From: a virus
Virus record (IMG/VR): IMGVR_UViG_3300042478_002267
Span: 1 to 41,833 of that record
Direction: 5' to 3' (one strand)
Length of the DNA: 41,833 bases
The stretch's first letter is position 1, and every line of letters starts with the position of its first letter. Under the pieces are notes generated by a model. That model had not been told where the DNA came from, searched no databases, and saw nothing but the letters and a program-made list of their open reading frames with translations. Shown here one piece after another: positions 1-6,539 of this stretch. Both the position numbers and the translations under genes were made by a program.

Positions 1-1
1 A

Positions 2-664
2 GAATCTCTTAACAAAAAAATCAACAAAAGATTAAACGAAGATTTCAAAAGACTTTCTTTTAATAAAAAAAAAATTCAATTTGACAATCAACTAGTTGAG
101 TCATTAGCAGATCAGTTGGTTGTAAGTGCATTATTCGACTTACAAAAAGATTTCAAAAAATTCCAAAGATTGGATGAAAATGCAATAACCGATTTTCTAT
201 CTAGTGCTGGAAGTAAAGCTTTAGAAGGCGGAAAAAACTTAGTTAGTAATTTAGGAAGTAAATTGGGAACGGGTCTAAGTCAAGGATTTAAAGAGACGAT
301 CGCAAAAAAAATAATTGGCTGGGCAGGTTTCGACCCAAATGGTTATTTCGCTCTTTTAATCGCTAATATTTTTGCAAATCTTGAATTTAAGGATTATATG
401 AATTTTATTAGTGATTGTGAAAAGTTTAGTGAAATTATTACAAAATCAGCGTTAGAGGCGTGGTTAGATAAAGCAGTTGTATCAATGAAAGGTGGTGAAG
501 CTGGAACTATATCAACTTTTGTTTATACGGCCCTAAAAAATACCGTAACTGAGGCAGCAGCAAACACACCAGCATTTAGAGCATTAGAAGGGATGGCAAC
601 CAAAATTGTTTGTGGAATTATAGAAGGTGTAAAAGAGAGCGGGATTATTACAAGTTTTTTCTAA
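2..664 (+). CDS. Phage protein of unknown function, 5' end outside window
   Basis: The frame is open from the left edge to the stop at 664, so the start codon lies outside the window; 220 residues are visible. The visible N-terminus is Lys/Asn-rich and helical, followed by a Gly/Ser-rich stretch (GSKLGTGLSQGF), a hydrophobic segment around FALLIANIF, and an Ala-rich helical C-terminus. I do not recognise the family. The TTG at 116 could be read as a start, but the upstream frame continues with the same composition, so that start is rejected. A host-type promoter begins right after the stop, so this gene ends the preceding transcription unit. Confidence 0.7.
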   Translation, partial: ESLNKKINKRLNEDFKRLSFNKKKIQFDNQLVESLADQLVVSALFDLQKDFKKFQRLDENAITDFLSSAGSKALEGGKNLVSNLGSKLGTGLSQGFKETIAKKIIGWAGFDPNGYFALLIANIFANLEFKDYMNFISDCEKFSEIITKSALEAWLDKAVVSMKGGEAGTISTFVYTALKNTVTEAAANTPAFRALEGMATKIVCGIIEGVKESGIITSFF

Positions 665-668
665 TTTT

Positions 669-699
669 TTTGGTGGTATAGTTTTTTTGTTTATCTTTG
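669..699 (+). promoter_or_regulatory. Bacteroidetes-type promoter
   Basis: TTTG at 669-672 and TATCTTTG at 692-699 are separated by 19 nt, matching the known Bacteroidetes primary-sigma consensus (TTTG at -33, TAnnTTTG at -7). The predicted transcript starts near 704 and the next ATG is at 717. This supports the start chosen for that gene. Confidence 0.75.
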
Positions 700-716
700 T
701 ATCAAATAATAGAAAA

Positions 717-1460
717 ATGAAAAATCCAATCAAAAGTTTAATTAGTGTTTTAGTTTTATGTCTAATCGTTTTTTGTCTATTAAATGATAAAATGCAAATT
801 GCCATTTTAGAAAAGGTAGAAAAAATATTCAAAACAGATTTATCCACACTCAAACAAAATATCAAAAACGATGATTTATCGATTGGTGGTGGAAATACGG
901 CCGAACCTTTTGATGAAAACAAATACAAATCTTATTCTGCCGAGTCGGTCGAGTATTTCAAGGAAATCGCTTTAGGTCGTGAATTTAAAAGTGATAGTGA
1001 AGTTCTTAAGCGTTGGGACAAGGACATGAAAATATATGTTGGAGGAAACACCAATGAAGTTTTGAATAGTGAGTTGGAACGAATTGTATTGGAATTGAAC
1101 AACATAATTGATCCCATCAATATCGAAATCGTTTCTGATTCATCATTATCCAATATGTATATTTATTTTGGATCTTACAAAGATTTTAGTTTGATTAAAC
1201 CAAACATTGATTATGGATTACTAAAGTCAAATTGGGGTCTTTTTATAGTTAAACAAAATTCAGGTTGTATGTATGTTGATATTCATAGGGCTAATGAACT
1301 CGAGCAAAAACATTTACTTCGTGAAGAATTAACACAATCTTTAGGTTTATGTGATGATTCTTACAAATATCCTGAAAGTATTTTTTATCAAGGTTGGACA
1401 ACAACAACAGAATACGCACCGATTGATAGAGAACTAATTGACATGTTATACAATAATTAG
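717..1460 (+). CDS. Membrane-anchored DUF2927-like protein
   Basis: This is a 247-residue protein. I chose the ATG at 717 over an in-frame start at 687 because the latter lies inside the promoter. Residues 5-23 (IKSLISVLVLCLIVFCLL) form a signal anchor or uncleaved signal peptide. The C-terminal part, HLLREELTQSLGLCDD followed by SIFYQGW, resembles the DUF2927 family, which carries a conserved EExxQxLGL..D segment and is suspected to be protease-like; no activity is established. It probably sits in the inner membrane with its domain outside. It has its own promoter and is followed by the first tRNAs. The family call comes from motif recall only. Confidence 0.65.
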   Translation: MKNPIKSLISVLVLCLIVFCLLNDKMQIAILEKVEKIFKTDLSTLKQNIKNDDLSIGGGNTAEPFDENKYKSYSAESVEYFKEIALGREFKSDSEVLKRWDKDMKIYVGGNTNEVLNSELERIVLELNNIIDPINIEIVSDSSLSNMYIYFGSYKDFSLIKPNIDYGLLKSNWGLFIVKQNSGCMYVDIHRANELEQKHLLREELTQSLGLCDDSYKYPESIFYQGWTTTTEYAPIDRELIDMLYNN

Positions 1461-1462
1461 TA

Positions 1463-1470
1463 TATTTATA
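1463..1470 (+). promoter_or_regulatory. TATTTATA box before tRNA-Ser
   Basis: TATTTATA lies just after the stop of the DUF2927-like gene and 4 nt before a boxA-like sequence. It is one copy of the motif found before many genes in the window. Confidence 0.4.
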
Positions 1471-1473
1471 ATA

Positions 1474-1482
1474 GTTCTTTGA
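1474..1482 (+). promoter_or_regulatory. boxA-like antitermination element
   Basis: GTTCTTTGA directly precedes tRNA-Ser(UGA). It matches the core of bacterial rRNA-operon boxA (B. subtilis rrn has TGTTCTTTGAAAACT). That it binds NusB/S10 is inference. Confidence 0.5.
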
Positions 1483-1487
1483 ATGTT

Positions 1488-1572
1488 AGAGGAGTGTCAG
1501 AGCGGTCGAATGAGGCGGTCTTGAAAACCGTTGATCTTTACGGATCCGGGGGTTCGAATCCCTCCTCCTCTG
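1488..1572 (+). tRNA. tRNA-Ser(UGA)
   Basis: Acceptor agaggag pairs with ctcctct, and the T arm is canonical (ttcgaat loop). The anticodon loop CTTGAAA gives UGA. The long variable arm (gatc/ggatc) is typical of class II tRNA-Ser. CCA is not encoded. Confidence 0.9.
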
Positions 1573-1587
1573 CAAAATGTGAAATAT

Positions 1588-1659
1588 GGGTCCATAGTTA
1601 AACGGATATAACCCTAGCCTTCTAAGCTTGTATTCCTGGTTCGATTCCAGGTGGACCTA
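1588..1659 (+). tRNA. tRNA-Arg(UCU)
   Basis: Acceptor gggtcca pairs with tggacct (a G-U pair at 1:72). The T arm is cctgg/ccagg with loop ttcgatt. Anticodon loop CTTCTAA gives UCU, reading AGA. One mismatch lies in the anticodon stem. Confidence 0.85.
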
Positions 1660-1706
1660 CTACTTTCCCATGAATTTCCCTGTGACAATTAGAACAAACT
1701 AAAATA

Positions 1707-1714
1707 TATTTATA
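1707..1714 (+). promoter_or_regulatory. TATTTATA box
   Basis: Lies 8 nt before the ATG at 1723. Confidence 0.4.
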
Positions 1715-1722
1715 TTAGTATT

Positions 1723-1836
1723 ATGGAAGACATACATCAACAAATTCACGAGGAGTTTATTAACTCTGAAGATTATGATAAGTATCTTTATGATATTTAT
1801 AATTATGAACCTCAACGAACAGATCCACAGGATTAA
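1723..1836 (+). CDS. Small acidic protein, 37 aa
   Basis: An ATG at 1723, preceded by a TATTTATA box, opens a 37-codon frame ending at TAA 1834-1836. The product is rich in Asp, Glu and Tyr (EDYDKYLYDIYNYE) and has no recognisable domain. Its 3' end overlaps the start of the acetyltransferase gene by 32 nt, suggesting translational coupling. The position and upstream motif support it; it has no similarity I can name. Confidence 0.45.
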   Translation: MEDIHQQIHEEFINSEDYDKYLYDIYNYEPQRTDPQD

Positions 1837-2275
1837 AAACTTGATGTATGAACAACCACAAGTCCAAATTGTATATAAAGGTGATTTAGATGGATACTTT
1901 GGAAAAAACATTGAGTTAACGTCTCCTGATAATAATACTATTGGTTTTATCCATATATCCAAAATGAATGATGGTGAAAATTTAGATCTGAACTTCAATA
2001 CTTTATATGACGAATCCAAGTTTCAAACCATTCCATTAAATTATGATAATTGTCTTTTTATGCACACTTTAGAGGTGGATGAAAACCATAGAAAACAGGG
2101 ACATGGGTCACACTTATTAGATTTGGCACATGAATTTGCAAAAAATAACGGATATAATTATCTATCTTTTATTTCTGATAATGATAATGAAATTGCAAAC
2201 AACATTTATCAAAAAAGAGGTTATAAGTCATTAAATTCTAATGACAATTCTAGTTTTTATTTTGTTGAATTGTAA
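1805..2275 (+). CDS. GNAT-family N-acetyltransferase
   Basis: This 156-residue protein has the GNAT core: motif A is RKQGHGS (acetyl-CoA pyrophosphate loop, Q/RxxGxG) after strand FMHTLEVDE, and motif B is NNIYQKRGY. GNAT enzymes transfer an acyl group from acyl-CoA to an amine; the substrate cannot be told. The start MNLNEQIHRIKNLMYEQ is preferred over the frame's earlier ATG because it resembles the N-terminal leaders of other small proteins here (see the capsid-targeting finding). If that leader is real, the enzyme might be packaged in the capsid. It overlaps the 37-codon gene upstream. Confidence 0.75.
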   Translation: MNLNEQIHRIKNLMYEQPQVQIVYKGDLDGYFGKNIELTSPDNNTIGFIHISKMNDGENLDLNFNTLYDESKFQTIPLNYDNCLFMHTLEVDENHRKQGHGSHLLDLAHEFAKNNGYNYLSFISDNDNEIANNIYQKRGYKSLNSNDNSSFYFVEL

Positions 2276-2291
2276 AAATTACTTATCTTTA
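2261..2291 (+). promoter_or_regulatory. Bacteroidetes-type promoter, possible leaderless transcript
   Basis: TTTG (2261-2264), 19 nt, TATCTTTA (2284-2291). Only 4 nt separate the -7 element from the ATG at 2296, so the transcript would start at or next to the start codon. Confidence 0.55.
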
Positions 2292-2295
2292 CAGT

Positions 2296-2793
2296 ATGAC
2301 AAACAAATTACCATACGAAAAAACAGGAAATGCGATTAAAGGATATAGTGATTCTGCCATCGCCAAAGGAGAAACAAATGATTGTGTTGTTAGAGCATTT
2401 GCATCTTCATTCGATGTGTCTTATGATTACGCTCACAAATACGTTGCAGATGAGTTTGGAAGAAAACCAAGAAAAGGAACTTACGGGACTATAACAACTC
2501 TTGTTAAAATGGCCGACAGTTTGATCAAGGTTAACGGTAAAAAAGTTTGTCCTCTTGGAGTAAGACACAACGATCATTTGTTAAGATCATTAATGTATGA
2601 TGTTAAAGTAAAAGGTGAGACTAAAAAAAGAAACATGACCGTTGGAACATTTGTTAAACAAAACCCAAAAGGAACTTTCTTTGTATTGGTTAGAAGACAC
2701 GCTTTTACAATCAAAGACGGTGTTGTAATTGGAAACCCTGAAGATTCAATTAAAACAAAACGACCTATGAGGTGTGCATTTGAGATAAAATAA
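2296..2793 (+). CDS. Papain-like (Cys/His) phage protein
   Basis: A 165-residue protein. NDCVVRAFA (Cys near residue 30) starts a helix as in papain-fold cysteine peptidases, and RRHAFTIKDGVVIGN near the C-terminus carries the matching His in a beta-strand pair. Proteins with this Cys...His layout are common in tailed phages and are often annotated only as hypothetical or as papain-like peptidases. No signal peptide is seen. It is the first gene of a two-gene unit, with the next start 4 nt beyond its stop. The fold is inferred; catalytic activity is unproven. Confidence 0.6.
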   Translation: MTNKLPYEKTGNAIKGYSDSAIAKGETNDCVVRAFASSFDVSYDYAHKYVADEFGRKPRKGTYGTITTLVKMADSLIKVNGKKVCPLGVRHNDHLLRSLMYDVKVKGETKKRNMTVGTFVKQNPKGTFFVLVRRHAFTIKDGVVIGNPEDSIKTKRPMRCAFEIK

Positions 2794-2797
2794 TATT

Positions 2798-3178
2798 ATG
2801 AAAACAATTTTTATTACTCTTTTATTTTTTACCTTCATTGGTTATTCTCAACCTTTGATGAGACAATATTCAAATATGGATTATCAGTCAATTGCGGAAT
2901 CCAACTTTAAAAAAATAACCTTTAAACCAAAAAATGATTATGTTTATAAACTTGATTATGGACAATTCCAATTGTCGGTAAGCACCAAATTAAAAAGGGT
3001 TCCCTTCCAGGATAAATTCTCTGATCTAACCGTGGACGATATTTTATTTGCAGGTTCTTACGACATAAGGGCAAGATTTTACATATCTCCAAATGTTAAG
3101 GTGTTTCAACGAGCCTTTATCACAGGATTAAGTAATGGTCAAGTTTTTCATACGACAGGAGTTATAATAAAATTTTAG
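2798..3178 (+). CDS. Secreted protein of unknown function
   Basis: A 126-residue protein. Residues 1-18 (MKTIFITLLFFTFIGYSQ) form a classical flavobacterial signal peptide with cleavage expected after SQ or near it. The remainder is beta-rich (VYKLDYGQFQLSVS, RARFYISPNVKVF) with no recognised domain. It is co-transcribed with the papain-like gene. Two other proteins in the window (21785-22207 and 22856-23368) have the same type of signal peptide, so the phage exports a small set of proteins to the periplasm or beyond. Confidence 0.7.
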   Translation: MKTIFITLLFFTFIGYSQPLMRQYSNMDYQSIAESNFKKITFKPKNDYVYKLDYGQFQLSVSTKLKRVPFQDKFSDLTVDDILFAGSYDIRARFYISPNVKVFQRAFITGLSNGQVFHTTGVIIKF

Positions 3179-3186
3179 AAAAAAAC

Positions 3187-3216
3187 TTGTCAATTAAAAA
3201 AAGATTACTATATTTG
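3187..3216 (+). promoter_or_regulatory. Bacteroidetes-type promoter
   Basis: TTG (3187-3189), 19 nt, TATATTTG (3209-3216). It drives the small unit that ends at the terminator near 3430. Confidence 0.65.
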
Positions 3217-3262
3217 TAAAGAAATTGAAACTTTTTAAAAAAACGATATAATTATAATAAAA

Positions 3263-3367
3263 ATGAAAAATACACTCAAACATATGGTCAATTGTCTACC
3301 GAGCAATCAGTGGTCGTTTAGCTATATTACGCGAAATCAGTCGAGGGTATTTTCACTTATGAGTTAA
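3263..3367 (+). CDS. Possible 34-aa peptide or small RNA unit
   Basis: An ATG at 3263, preceded by an A-rich sequence, opens a 34-codon frame (MKNTLKHMVNCLP...). It lies alone between a good promoter and a strong terminator, so a short transcript of about 210 nt is likely. Whether that transcript is a messenger or a small RNA cannot be told: the peptide is basic and Asn/Ser-rich, with no known motif. A similar promoter - short ORF - terminator unit occurs at 6354-6529. Confidence 0.3.
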   Translation: MKNTLKHMVNCLPSNQWSFSYITRNQSRVFSLMS

Positions 3368-3400
3368 AAACGTTTAACTAACATAATAAAAGGAATGTAA

Positions 3401-3430
3401 AACCCGAGACTTAAAAATCTCGGGTTTTTT
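3401..3430 (+). terminator. Rho-independent terminator
   Basis: The 9-bp stem aacccgaga/tctcgggtt (3401-3409 with 3418-3426) is followed by T residues. Confidence 0.85.
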
Positions 3431-3441
3431 GTTTTATATTG

Positions 3442-3513
3442 GCTCTGTAAGCATTGATGGCGATGCGTCTGACTTGTAATCAGAAGAAATCAGTTCGAAT
3501 CTGGTACGGAGCT
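3442..3513 (+). tRNA. tRNA-Thr(UGU)
   Basis: Acceptor gctctgt pairs with acggagc. Anticodon arm tctga/tcaga with loop CTTGTAA gives UGU. T loop is ttcgaat. Confidence 0.9.
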
Positions 3514-3520
3514 CAAAAAG

Positions 3521-3537
3521 GTTCTTTGACATATTGG
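3521..3537 (+). promoter_or_regulatory. boxA-like antitermination element
   Basis: GTTCTTTGACATATTGG lies between tRNA-Thr and tRNA-Gln. The form is very close to the leader box found upstream of Bacteroidetes 16S rRNA genes. Confidence 0.6.
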
Positions 3538-3547
3538 TTTCATAAAT

Positions 3548-3618
3548 TGTCTCGTAGCCTAAAGGCAGGGCACCGGATTTTGACTCCGGGTGTGTTGGTT
3601 CGAGTCCAGCCGAGACAA
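3548..3618 (+). tRNA. tRNA-Gln(UUG)
   Basis: Acceptor tgtctcg pairs with cgagaca. Anticodon arm ccgga/tccgg with loop TTTTGAC gives UUG. T arm gttgg/ccagc. Confidence 0.9.
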
Positions 3619-3625
3619 CGATAAT

Positions 3626-3709
3626 GGAAGAGTAATCACAACGGCTTGTGACTCCGTCTTGAAAACGGCAGGTACTGAAAGGTATGGGGATCGACACCTC
3701 ACTCTTCCT
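3626..3709 (+). tRNA. tRNA-Ser(UGA), second copy, non-canonical T loop
   Basis: Acceptor ggaagag pairs with ctcttcc. The D stem is tcac/gtga. Anticodon loop CTTGAAA gives UGA. The variable region is long, as in tRNA-Ser. The T loop is ATCGACA, lacking the usual T54. Confidence 0.75.
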
Positions 3710-3715
3710 CCATAT

Positions 3716-3788
3716 AGGGTAGTTGACTAATTGGTAAGTCACCACGTTTGGGACGTGGACGATGCAAGTTCGAGTCTTGTCTACCCTA
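3716..3788 (+). tRNA. tRNA-Pro(UGG)
   Basis: Acceptor agggtag pairs with ctaccct. Anticodon arm ccacg/cgtgg with loop TTTGGGA gives UGG. T loop is ttcgagt. Confidence 0.9.
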
Positions 3789-3845
3789 CTATAAATAAAC
3801 AAATAAAAAAACAAGTATCATGGAAAGTGACAAGTATGACAAACA

Positions 3846-3921
3846 AAACCCCTCGTAGCTTAATCGGGAAAGCACCATACTTTTAATATGGGGAGAGTCG
3901 GATCGTAACCGGCCGGGGGGA
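3846..3921 (+). tRNA. tRNA-Lys(UUU), swapped T-loop pair
   Basis: Acceptor cccctcg pairs with cgggggg (one G-U). Anticodon arm ccata/tatgg with loop CTTTTAA gives UUU. The T loop is ATCGTAA, so the usual U54-A58 pair is replaced by A54-U58. Confidence 0.85.
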
Positions 3922-3993
3922 CAAAAAAAATTTAGTAAAACTGAGCGTTCATTACCAAAAAGTGGTTACTTTTGTTCTGAAAAACTAAAACAA

Positions 3994-4067
3994 GCACCTT
4001 TAGCTCAGCAGGTAGTAGCGGTTGTTTTACATACAACAGGTCACAGGTTCGATCCCTGTAGGGTGCA
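3994..4067 (+). tRNA. tRNA-Val(UAC)
   Basis: Acceptor gcacctt pairs with agggtgc. Anticodon arm gttgt/acaac with loop TTTACAT gives UAC. T arm acagg/cctgt. Confidence 0.9.
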
Positions 4068-4130
4068 CGAGGAGACTGTTACTAATTCATAGACCTTATG
4101 TGGACGACGGTATCATAGAATTAGATTTTT

Positions 4131-4211
4131 GGGAGAGTTGAGCAATTGGTTGGCTCAGCAGACTGTAAATCTGTCGCGAAAGCCTTGGGGGTTCGAGTCC
4201 CTCCTCTCCCA
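4131..4211 (+). tRNA. tRNA-Tyr(GUA)
   Basis: Acceptor gggagag pairs with ctctccc. Anticodon arm gcaga/tctgt with loop CTGTAAA gives GUA. The extended variable arm is as expected for bacterial tRNA-Tyr. Confidence 0.9.
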
Positions 4212-4215
4212 CACT

Positions 4216-4287
4216 GGACTGGTAGCTCAGAGGCAGAGCAAAACCCTGTTAAGGTTGAGGTCGAGATATCGTAATTCTCCCAGTCCG
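4216..4287 (+). tRNA. tRNA-Asn(GUU), swapped T-loop pair
   Basis: Acceptor ggactgg pairs with ccagtcc. Anticodon loop CTGTTAA gives GUU. The T loop is ATCGTAA, as in tRNA-Lys(UUU). Confidence 0.85.
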
Positions 4288-4297
4288 CAAAAAACTA

Positions 4298-4374
4298 CGG
4301 CACATATACCCTCCGTCTGATACGCGGTTGAAAGGTTAATAGGTCCCATGTAGGTTCGATTCCTACTGTGCCGA
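4298..4374 (+). tRNA. Divergent tRNA, possibly Ile(GAU), D arm not recognisable
   Basis: Acceptor cggcaca pairs perfectly with tgtgccg, and the T arm (gtagg/cctac) is canonical. The best anticodon arm (ccgt/gcgg, loop CTGATAC) would give GAU, but it starts only 9 nt after the acceptor stem, leaving no room for a D arm, and the region between anticodon arm and T arm is about 20 nt. Either a D-armless tRNA or a decayed one. Confidence 0.45.
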
Positions 4375-4378
4375 CTAC

Positions 4379-4462
4379 GGAAGATAAACCTTGATGGAGA
4401 TAGGGTCCGCCTGCTAAGCGAGATGTACCTTCGGGTATTTGGTTCGATTCCAATGTCTTCCG
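4379..4462 (+). tRNA. tRNA-Ser(GCU)
   Basis: Acceptor ggaagat pairs with gtcttcc. Anticodon loop CTGCTAA gives GCU. The variable arm is tacc-ttcg-ggta. T loop is ttcgatt. Confidence 0.85.
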
Positions 4463-4487
4463 CAACTTATGACAAAAAATAATTCAT

Positions 4488-4841
4488 ATGAATGACAGAT
4501 ATAAAAAAATAGATGAAAAATCAAAAATAGTTACAGATGGATTGGGTTGTAAAATTGACGATGGTATAAGAGAGTTAATTGTTTTACTTAATTATAATAA
4601 CATCGGAACAACACAATCTTGTTGGGGACACAAAAATTGGGGTGAAAAATTTCCTTGGTTTGACATTAAGAATGAATATCATAAGAATATAGAAAACATT
4701 ATTTTTGATTTAGAAATTGAATTTGAGAAACTTGGTGATGATACAATAAGATTTTACCCAAAGTGTAAAAAATTGATAAAGGGTAGAAAAGAGTTTAACA
4801 AGTTAAAAGACAAACTAAAACAAATTAGTAATTTTTTATAA
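4488..4841 (+). CDS. Conserved small phage protein of unknown function
   Basis: A 117-residue protein embedded in the tRNA cluster between tRNA-Ser(GCU) and tRNA-Met. The segment IGTTQSCWGHKNW matches a Thr-Thr-x-Ser-Cys-x-Gly-His pattern seen in small phage proteins of unknown role; the Cys and His could bind a metal. The C-terminal half is a charged helix (KGRKEFNKLKDKLKQ). The ATG at 4488 is the first in frame. The gene ends 3 nt before the next tRNA. Confidence 0.65.
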   Translation: MNDRYKKIDEKSKIVTDGLGCKIDDGIRELIVLLNYNNIGTTQSCWGHKNWGEKFPWFDIKNEYHKNIENIIFDLEIEFEKLGDDTIRFYPKCKKLIKGRKEFNKLKDKLKQISNFL

Positions 4842-4844
4842 TCT

Positions 4845-4914
4845 GCCGATAGGAAAGGTTTCCGGTCCGGGCTCATATCCTGGATGTCATTTGGTTCGAT
4901 ACCCTTTATCGGTA
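4845..4914 (+). tRNA. tRNA with CAU anticodon (Met or Ile2)
   Basis: Acceptor gccgata pairs with tatcggt. Anticodon arm ccggg/cctgg with loop CTCATAT gives CAU. The T stem is weak (two G-C pairs around ttcgata). Elongator Met, or Ile after lysidine modification, cannot be separated by eye. Confidence 0.7.
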
Positions 4915-4921
4915 CTACATG

Positions 4922-4994
4922 GTGTATGTAGCTCAGTTGGCAGAGTGCTTGATTGTGGGTCAAGAGGTCATGGGTTCGACCCCCATCATACACA
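4922..4994 (+). tRNA. tRNA-His(GUG)
   Basis: Acceptor gtgtatg pairs with catacac, with an extra G at 4921 that could serve as G-1. Anticodon arm cttga/tcaag with loop TTGTGGG gives GUG. T arm atggg/cccat. Confidence 0.9.
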
Positions 4995-5000
4995 CAAAAT

Positions 5001-5073
5001 ACCTTCGTAGTTCAATTGAAAAGAACCTGTGACTACGGATCACAAGATGGGAGTTTGAGTCTCTCCGAAGGTA
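5001..5073 (+). tRNA. tRNA-Arg(ACG)
   Basis: Acceptor accttcg pairs with cgaaggt. Anticodon arm tgtga/tcaca with loop CTACGGA gives ACG (inosine wobble expected). Confidence 0.85.
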
Positions 5074-5081
5074 CAATATTT

Positions 5082-5156
5082 GCGTCGTAGCTTATGGAAG
5101 CGGCAGGCCTCCAAAACCTCGCATAGACATGGGTTCGATTCCCTGACGACGCGCCA
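5082..5156 (+). tRNA. tRNA-Trp(CCA) with encoded CCA end
   Basis: Acceptor gcgtcgt pairs with acgacgc, followed by G73 and an encoded CCA at 5154-5156, the only tRNA here with one. The loop CTCCAAA gives CCA; the anticodon stem has two mismatched ends, so the identity is slightly uncertain. Confidence 0.75.
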
Positions 5157-5161
5157 AATAA

Positions 5162-5234
5162 GGACCGGTAGCTCAGTTGGTAGAGCGCTAGACTGAAGAT
5201 CTAGGCGTGGATGGTTCGATTCCGTCCCGGTCCA
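5162..5234 (+). tRNA. tRNA-Phe(GAA)
   Basis: Acceptor ggaccgg pairs with ccggtcc. Anticodon arm ctaga/tctag with loop CTGAAGA gives GAA. T arm gatgg/ccgtc. Confidence 0.95.
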
Positions 5235-5257
5235 CAAACAATTAAAAAGGAGATAAA

Positions 5258-5713
5258 ATGAACCGAGTATTTAGAAAGGTTGATGGAAATCCAGTTTCTG
5301 ACATATCAAAACACACTTTGGATATTTTAAATGAATGTCCTTATGTTGAAATTCATGTTGGAACTGATTCTCAAAACCACAGAAGATCGACTGTATATGT
5401 AACCGCAATAGCATATCGGTATGGAAACCGCGGAGTTCACTATATATATCACAAACATAAGGTTAAAAAAATTCGTGATAAGTGGACAAGGTTATGGAAT
5501 GAAGCCGATTATTCAATTGAGGTTGCAAACTTTTTAACAAGTAAGGTGAATGTTAAACTTGAGATTGATCTTGATTATAACGCTCAAGAACAACACTTTA
5601 GTTCAAAGTTGGTTGGTCCTGCGGTTGGGTGGGTTAATTCTTTGGGTTATAAGGCGAATATTAAACCTGATAACCAAATTGCAACAAAGGCGGCAGATTT
5701 TCATTGTCGTTAA
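5258..5713 (+). CDS. YkuK/DUF458-like RNase H-fold protein
   Basis: A 151-residue protein matching the DUF458 (B. subtilis YkuK) family, predicted to have an RNase H fold. VEIHVGTDSQ carries the first acidic residue on a beta strand, EADYSIEVA gives a second acidic site, EIDLDYN a third, and NQIATKAADFH the last Asp. The biochemical role of the family is unknown; its place inside a tRNA cluster fits an RNA-processing role, but that is inference. Unusually for this genome, a clear Shine-Dalgarno sequence (AAGGAG, 5247-5252) precedes the ATG, which is notable for a phage that also encodes bS21. It ends 2 nt before tRNA-Cys. Confidence 0.75.
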   Translation: MNRVFRKVDGNPVSDISKHTLDILNECPYVEIHVGTDSQNHRRSTVYVTAIAYRYGNRGVHYIYHKHKVKKIRDKWTRLWNEADYSIEVANFLTSKVNVKLEIDLDYNAQEQHFSSKLVGPAVGWVNSLGYKANIKPDNQIATKAADFHCR

Positions 5714-5715
5714 TT

Positions 5716-5787
5716 GGTCGGGTGTCTGATAGGTAAAGTCCAGATCTGCAAAATCTCGGTATGTGGGTTCGAATCCCACCCTGACCT
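5716..5787 (+). tRNA. tRNA-Cys(GCA)
   Basis: Acceptor ggtcggg pairs with cctgacc. Anticodon loop CTGCAAA gives GCA. T arm gtggg/cccac. Confidence 0.9.
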
Positions 5788-5795
5788 CAACAAAT

Positions 5796-5869
5796 GCCCC
5801 TATGGCGGAATTGGCATACGCATGTGATTTAGGATCACAATTTTGCAGGTTCGAGTCCTGCTGGGGGCA
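5796..5869 (+). tRNA. tRNA-Leu(UAG), short variable region
   Basis: Acceptor gccccta pairs with tgggggc. Anticodon arm tgtga/tcaca with loop TTTAGGA gives UAG. The Leu-type D arm (tggcggaattggca) is present, but the class II variable arm is missing. Confidence 0.8.
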
Positions 5870-5930
5870 CAAAAAATAGTATATATACTAAATTTTAGAT
5901 TTTTTCTAAAATAATAACTTTTTGATCTCA

Positions 5931-5938
5931 TATTTATT
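5931..5938 (+). promoter_or_regulatory. TATTTATT box
   Basis: Lies 3 nt before the ATG at 5942. Confidence 0.4.
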
Positions 5939-5941
5939 AAT

Positions 5942-6331
5942 ATGAAAAAAATAATAAGAATTACAGAATCTGATTTGACTAACATAGTTAAACGAGTGAT
6001 TAAAGAAAATGAAAATAATAGATTAGGTAAAGTTTATTTCAATAACGAGAATTATCCTGGATTTATGTATGTTAAAGAAATATTACCTAAATATCAAATG
6101 TATTGGGTTGGGACTATGACAAATGAAGTATTACCTACTGAATTAATAAAAGATGATGATATGGATATCTATTGGTTAGAATCACCCGATGGTAAAACAT
6201 TTGGTTACGAACTTTTTGAAGATGATTTAAAAGGTAAAAAATATTTAGTTTTAGATTTAGTTGACCCACAAGAAATTGAGAAATATCTAAGAAATGGCGG
6301 TGAATGGTTCCCAAGTCACTACGAGGCGTAA
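5942..6331 (+). CDS. Small protein with capsid-targeting-like leader
   Basis: A 129-residue protein. Its N-terminus (MKKIIRITESDLTNIVKRV followed by IKE) is nearly the same as that of the protein at 27575 (MKRIIKLTESDLARIVRRV, ISE). The leader is basic and amphipathic and ends in IxE, like the capsid-targeting peptides that T4 gp21 removes from internal proteins. The rest (residues 30-129) is a compact acidic domain with aromatic strands (YPGFMYVKEILPKYQMYWVG), not recognised. It sits alone after tRNA-Leu. Confidence 0.65.
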   Translation: MKKIIRITESDLTNIVKRVIKENENNRLGKVYFNNENYPGFMYVKEILPKYQMYWVGTMTNEVLPTELIKDDDMDIYWLESPDGKTFGYELFEDDLKGKKYLVLDLVDPQEIEKYLRNGGEWFPSHYEA

Positions 6332-6353
6332 ATTAAAAAAATAATCCATAAAA

Positions 6354-6384
6354 CTTGACACTTTCTAAAAGTATCATATATTTA
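6354..6384 (+). promoter_or_regulatory. Bacteroidetes-type promoter overlapping a TATTTATA box
   Basis: TTG (6355-6357), 19 nt, TATATTTA (6377-6384). The -7 element shares sequence with TATTTATA at 6379-6386. Confidence 0.6.
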
Positions 6385-6406
6385 TAACAAAACTTAAAAA
6401 CCGCAA

Positions 6407-6475
6407 ATGAAAAATTTACACATATTATTGATAGGGGGCGATTTAGCTGAGGCAACTTTCAAGAGGAGGGTGTAA
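6407..6475 (+). CDS. Possible 22-aa peptide or small RNA unit
   Basis: ATG at 6407 opens a 22-codon frame (MKNLHILLIGGDLAEATFKR...) ending TAA at 6473-6475. It is the only frame between a good promoter and a terminator 24 nt downstream. A short hydrophobic start is followed by a basic end. The layout copies the unit at 3187-3430, but the sequences are not clearly related. Confidence 0.3.
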   Translation: MKNLHILLIGGDLAEATFKRRV

Positions 6476-6498
6476 TATTTTATACATATAATATTTAG

Positions 6499-6529
6499 AA
6501 CCCCTCCCCAAAAAAGAGGGGTTTTTTTG
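6499..6529 (+). terminator. Rho-independent terminator
   Basis: 8-bp stem aacccctc/gaggggtt with an A-rich loop, followed by T residues. Confidence 0.85.
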
Positions 6530-6539
6530 TGAATATAAG

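Noticed and set aside
3434-5872. Several - strand frames of 60-126 codons across the tRNA cluster (e.g. 3434-3814, 5603-5872)
   Set aside because: They are antisense reads of tRNA genes; their peptides repeat the same tRNA-derived strings (such as RVGFEPT-type text from T arms) and have no start context.
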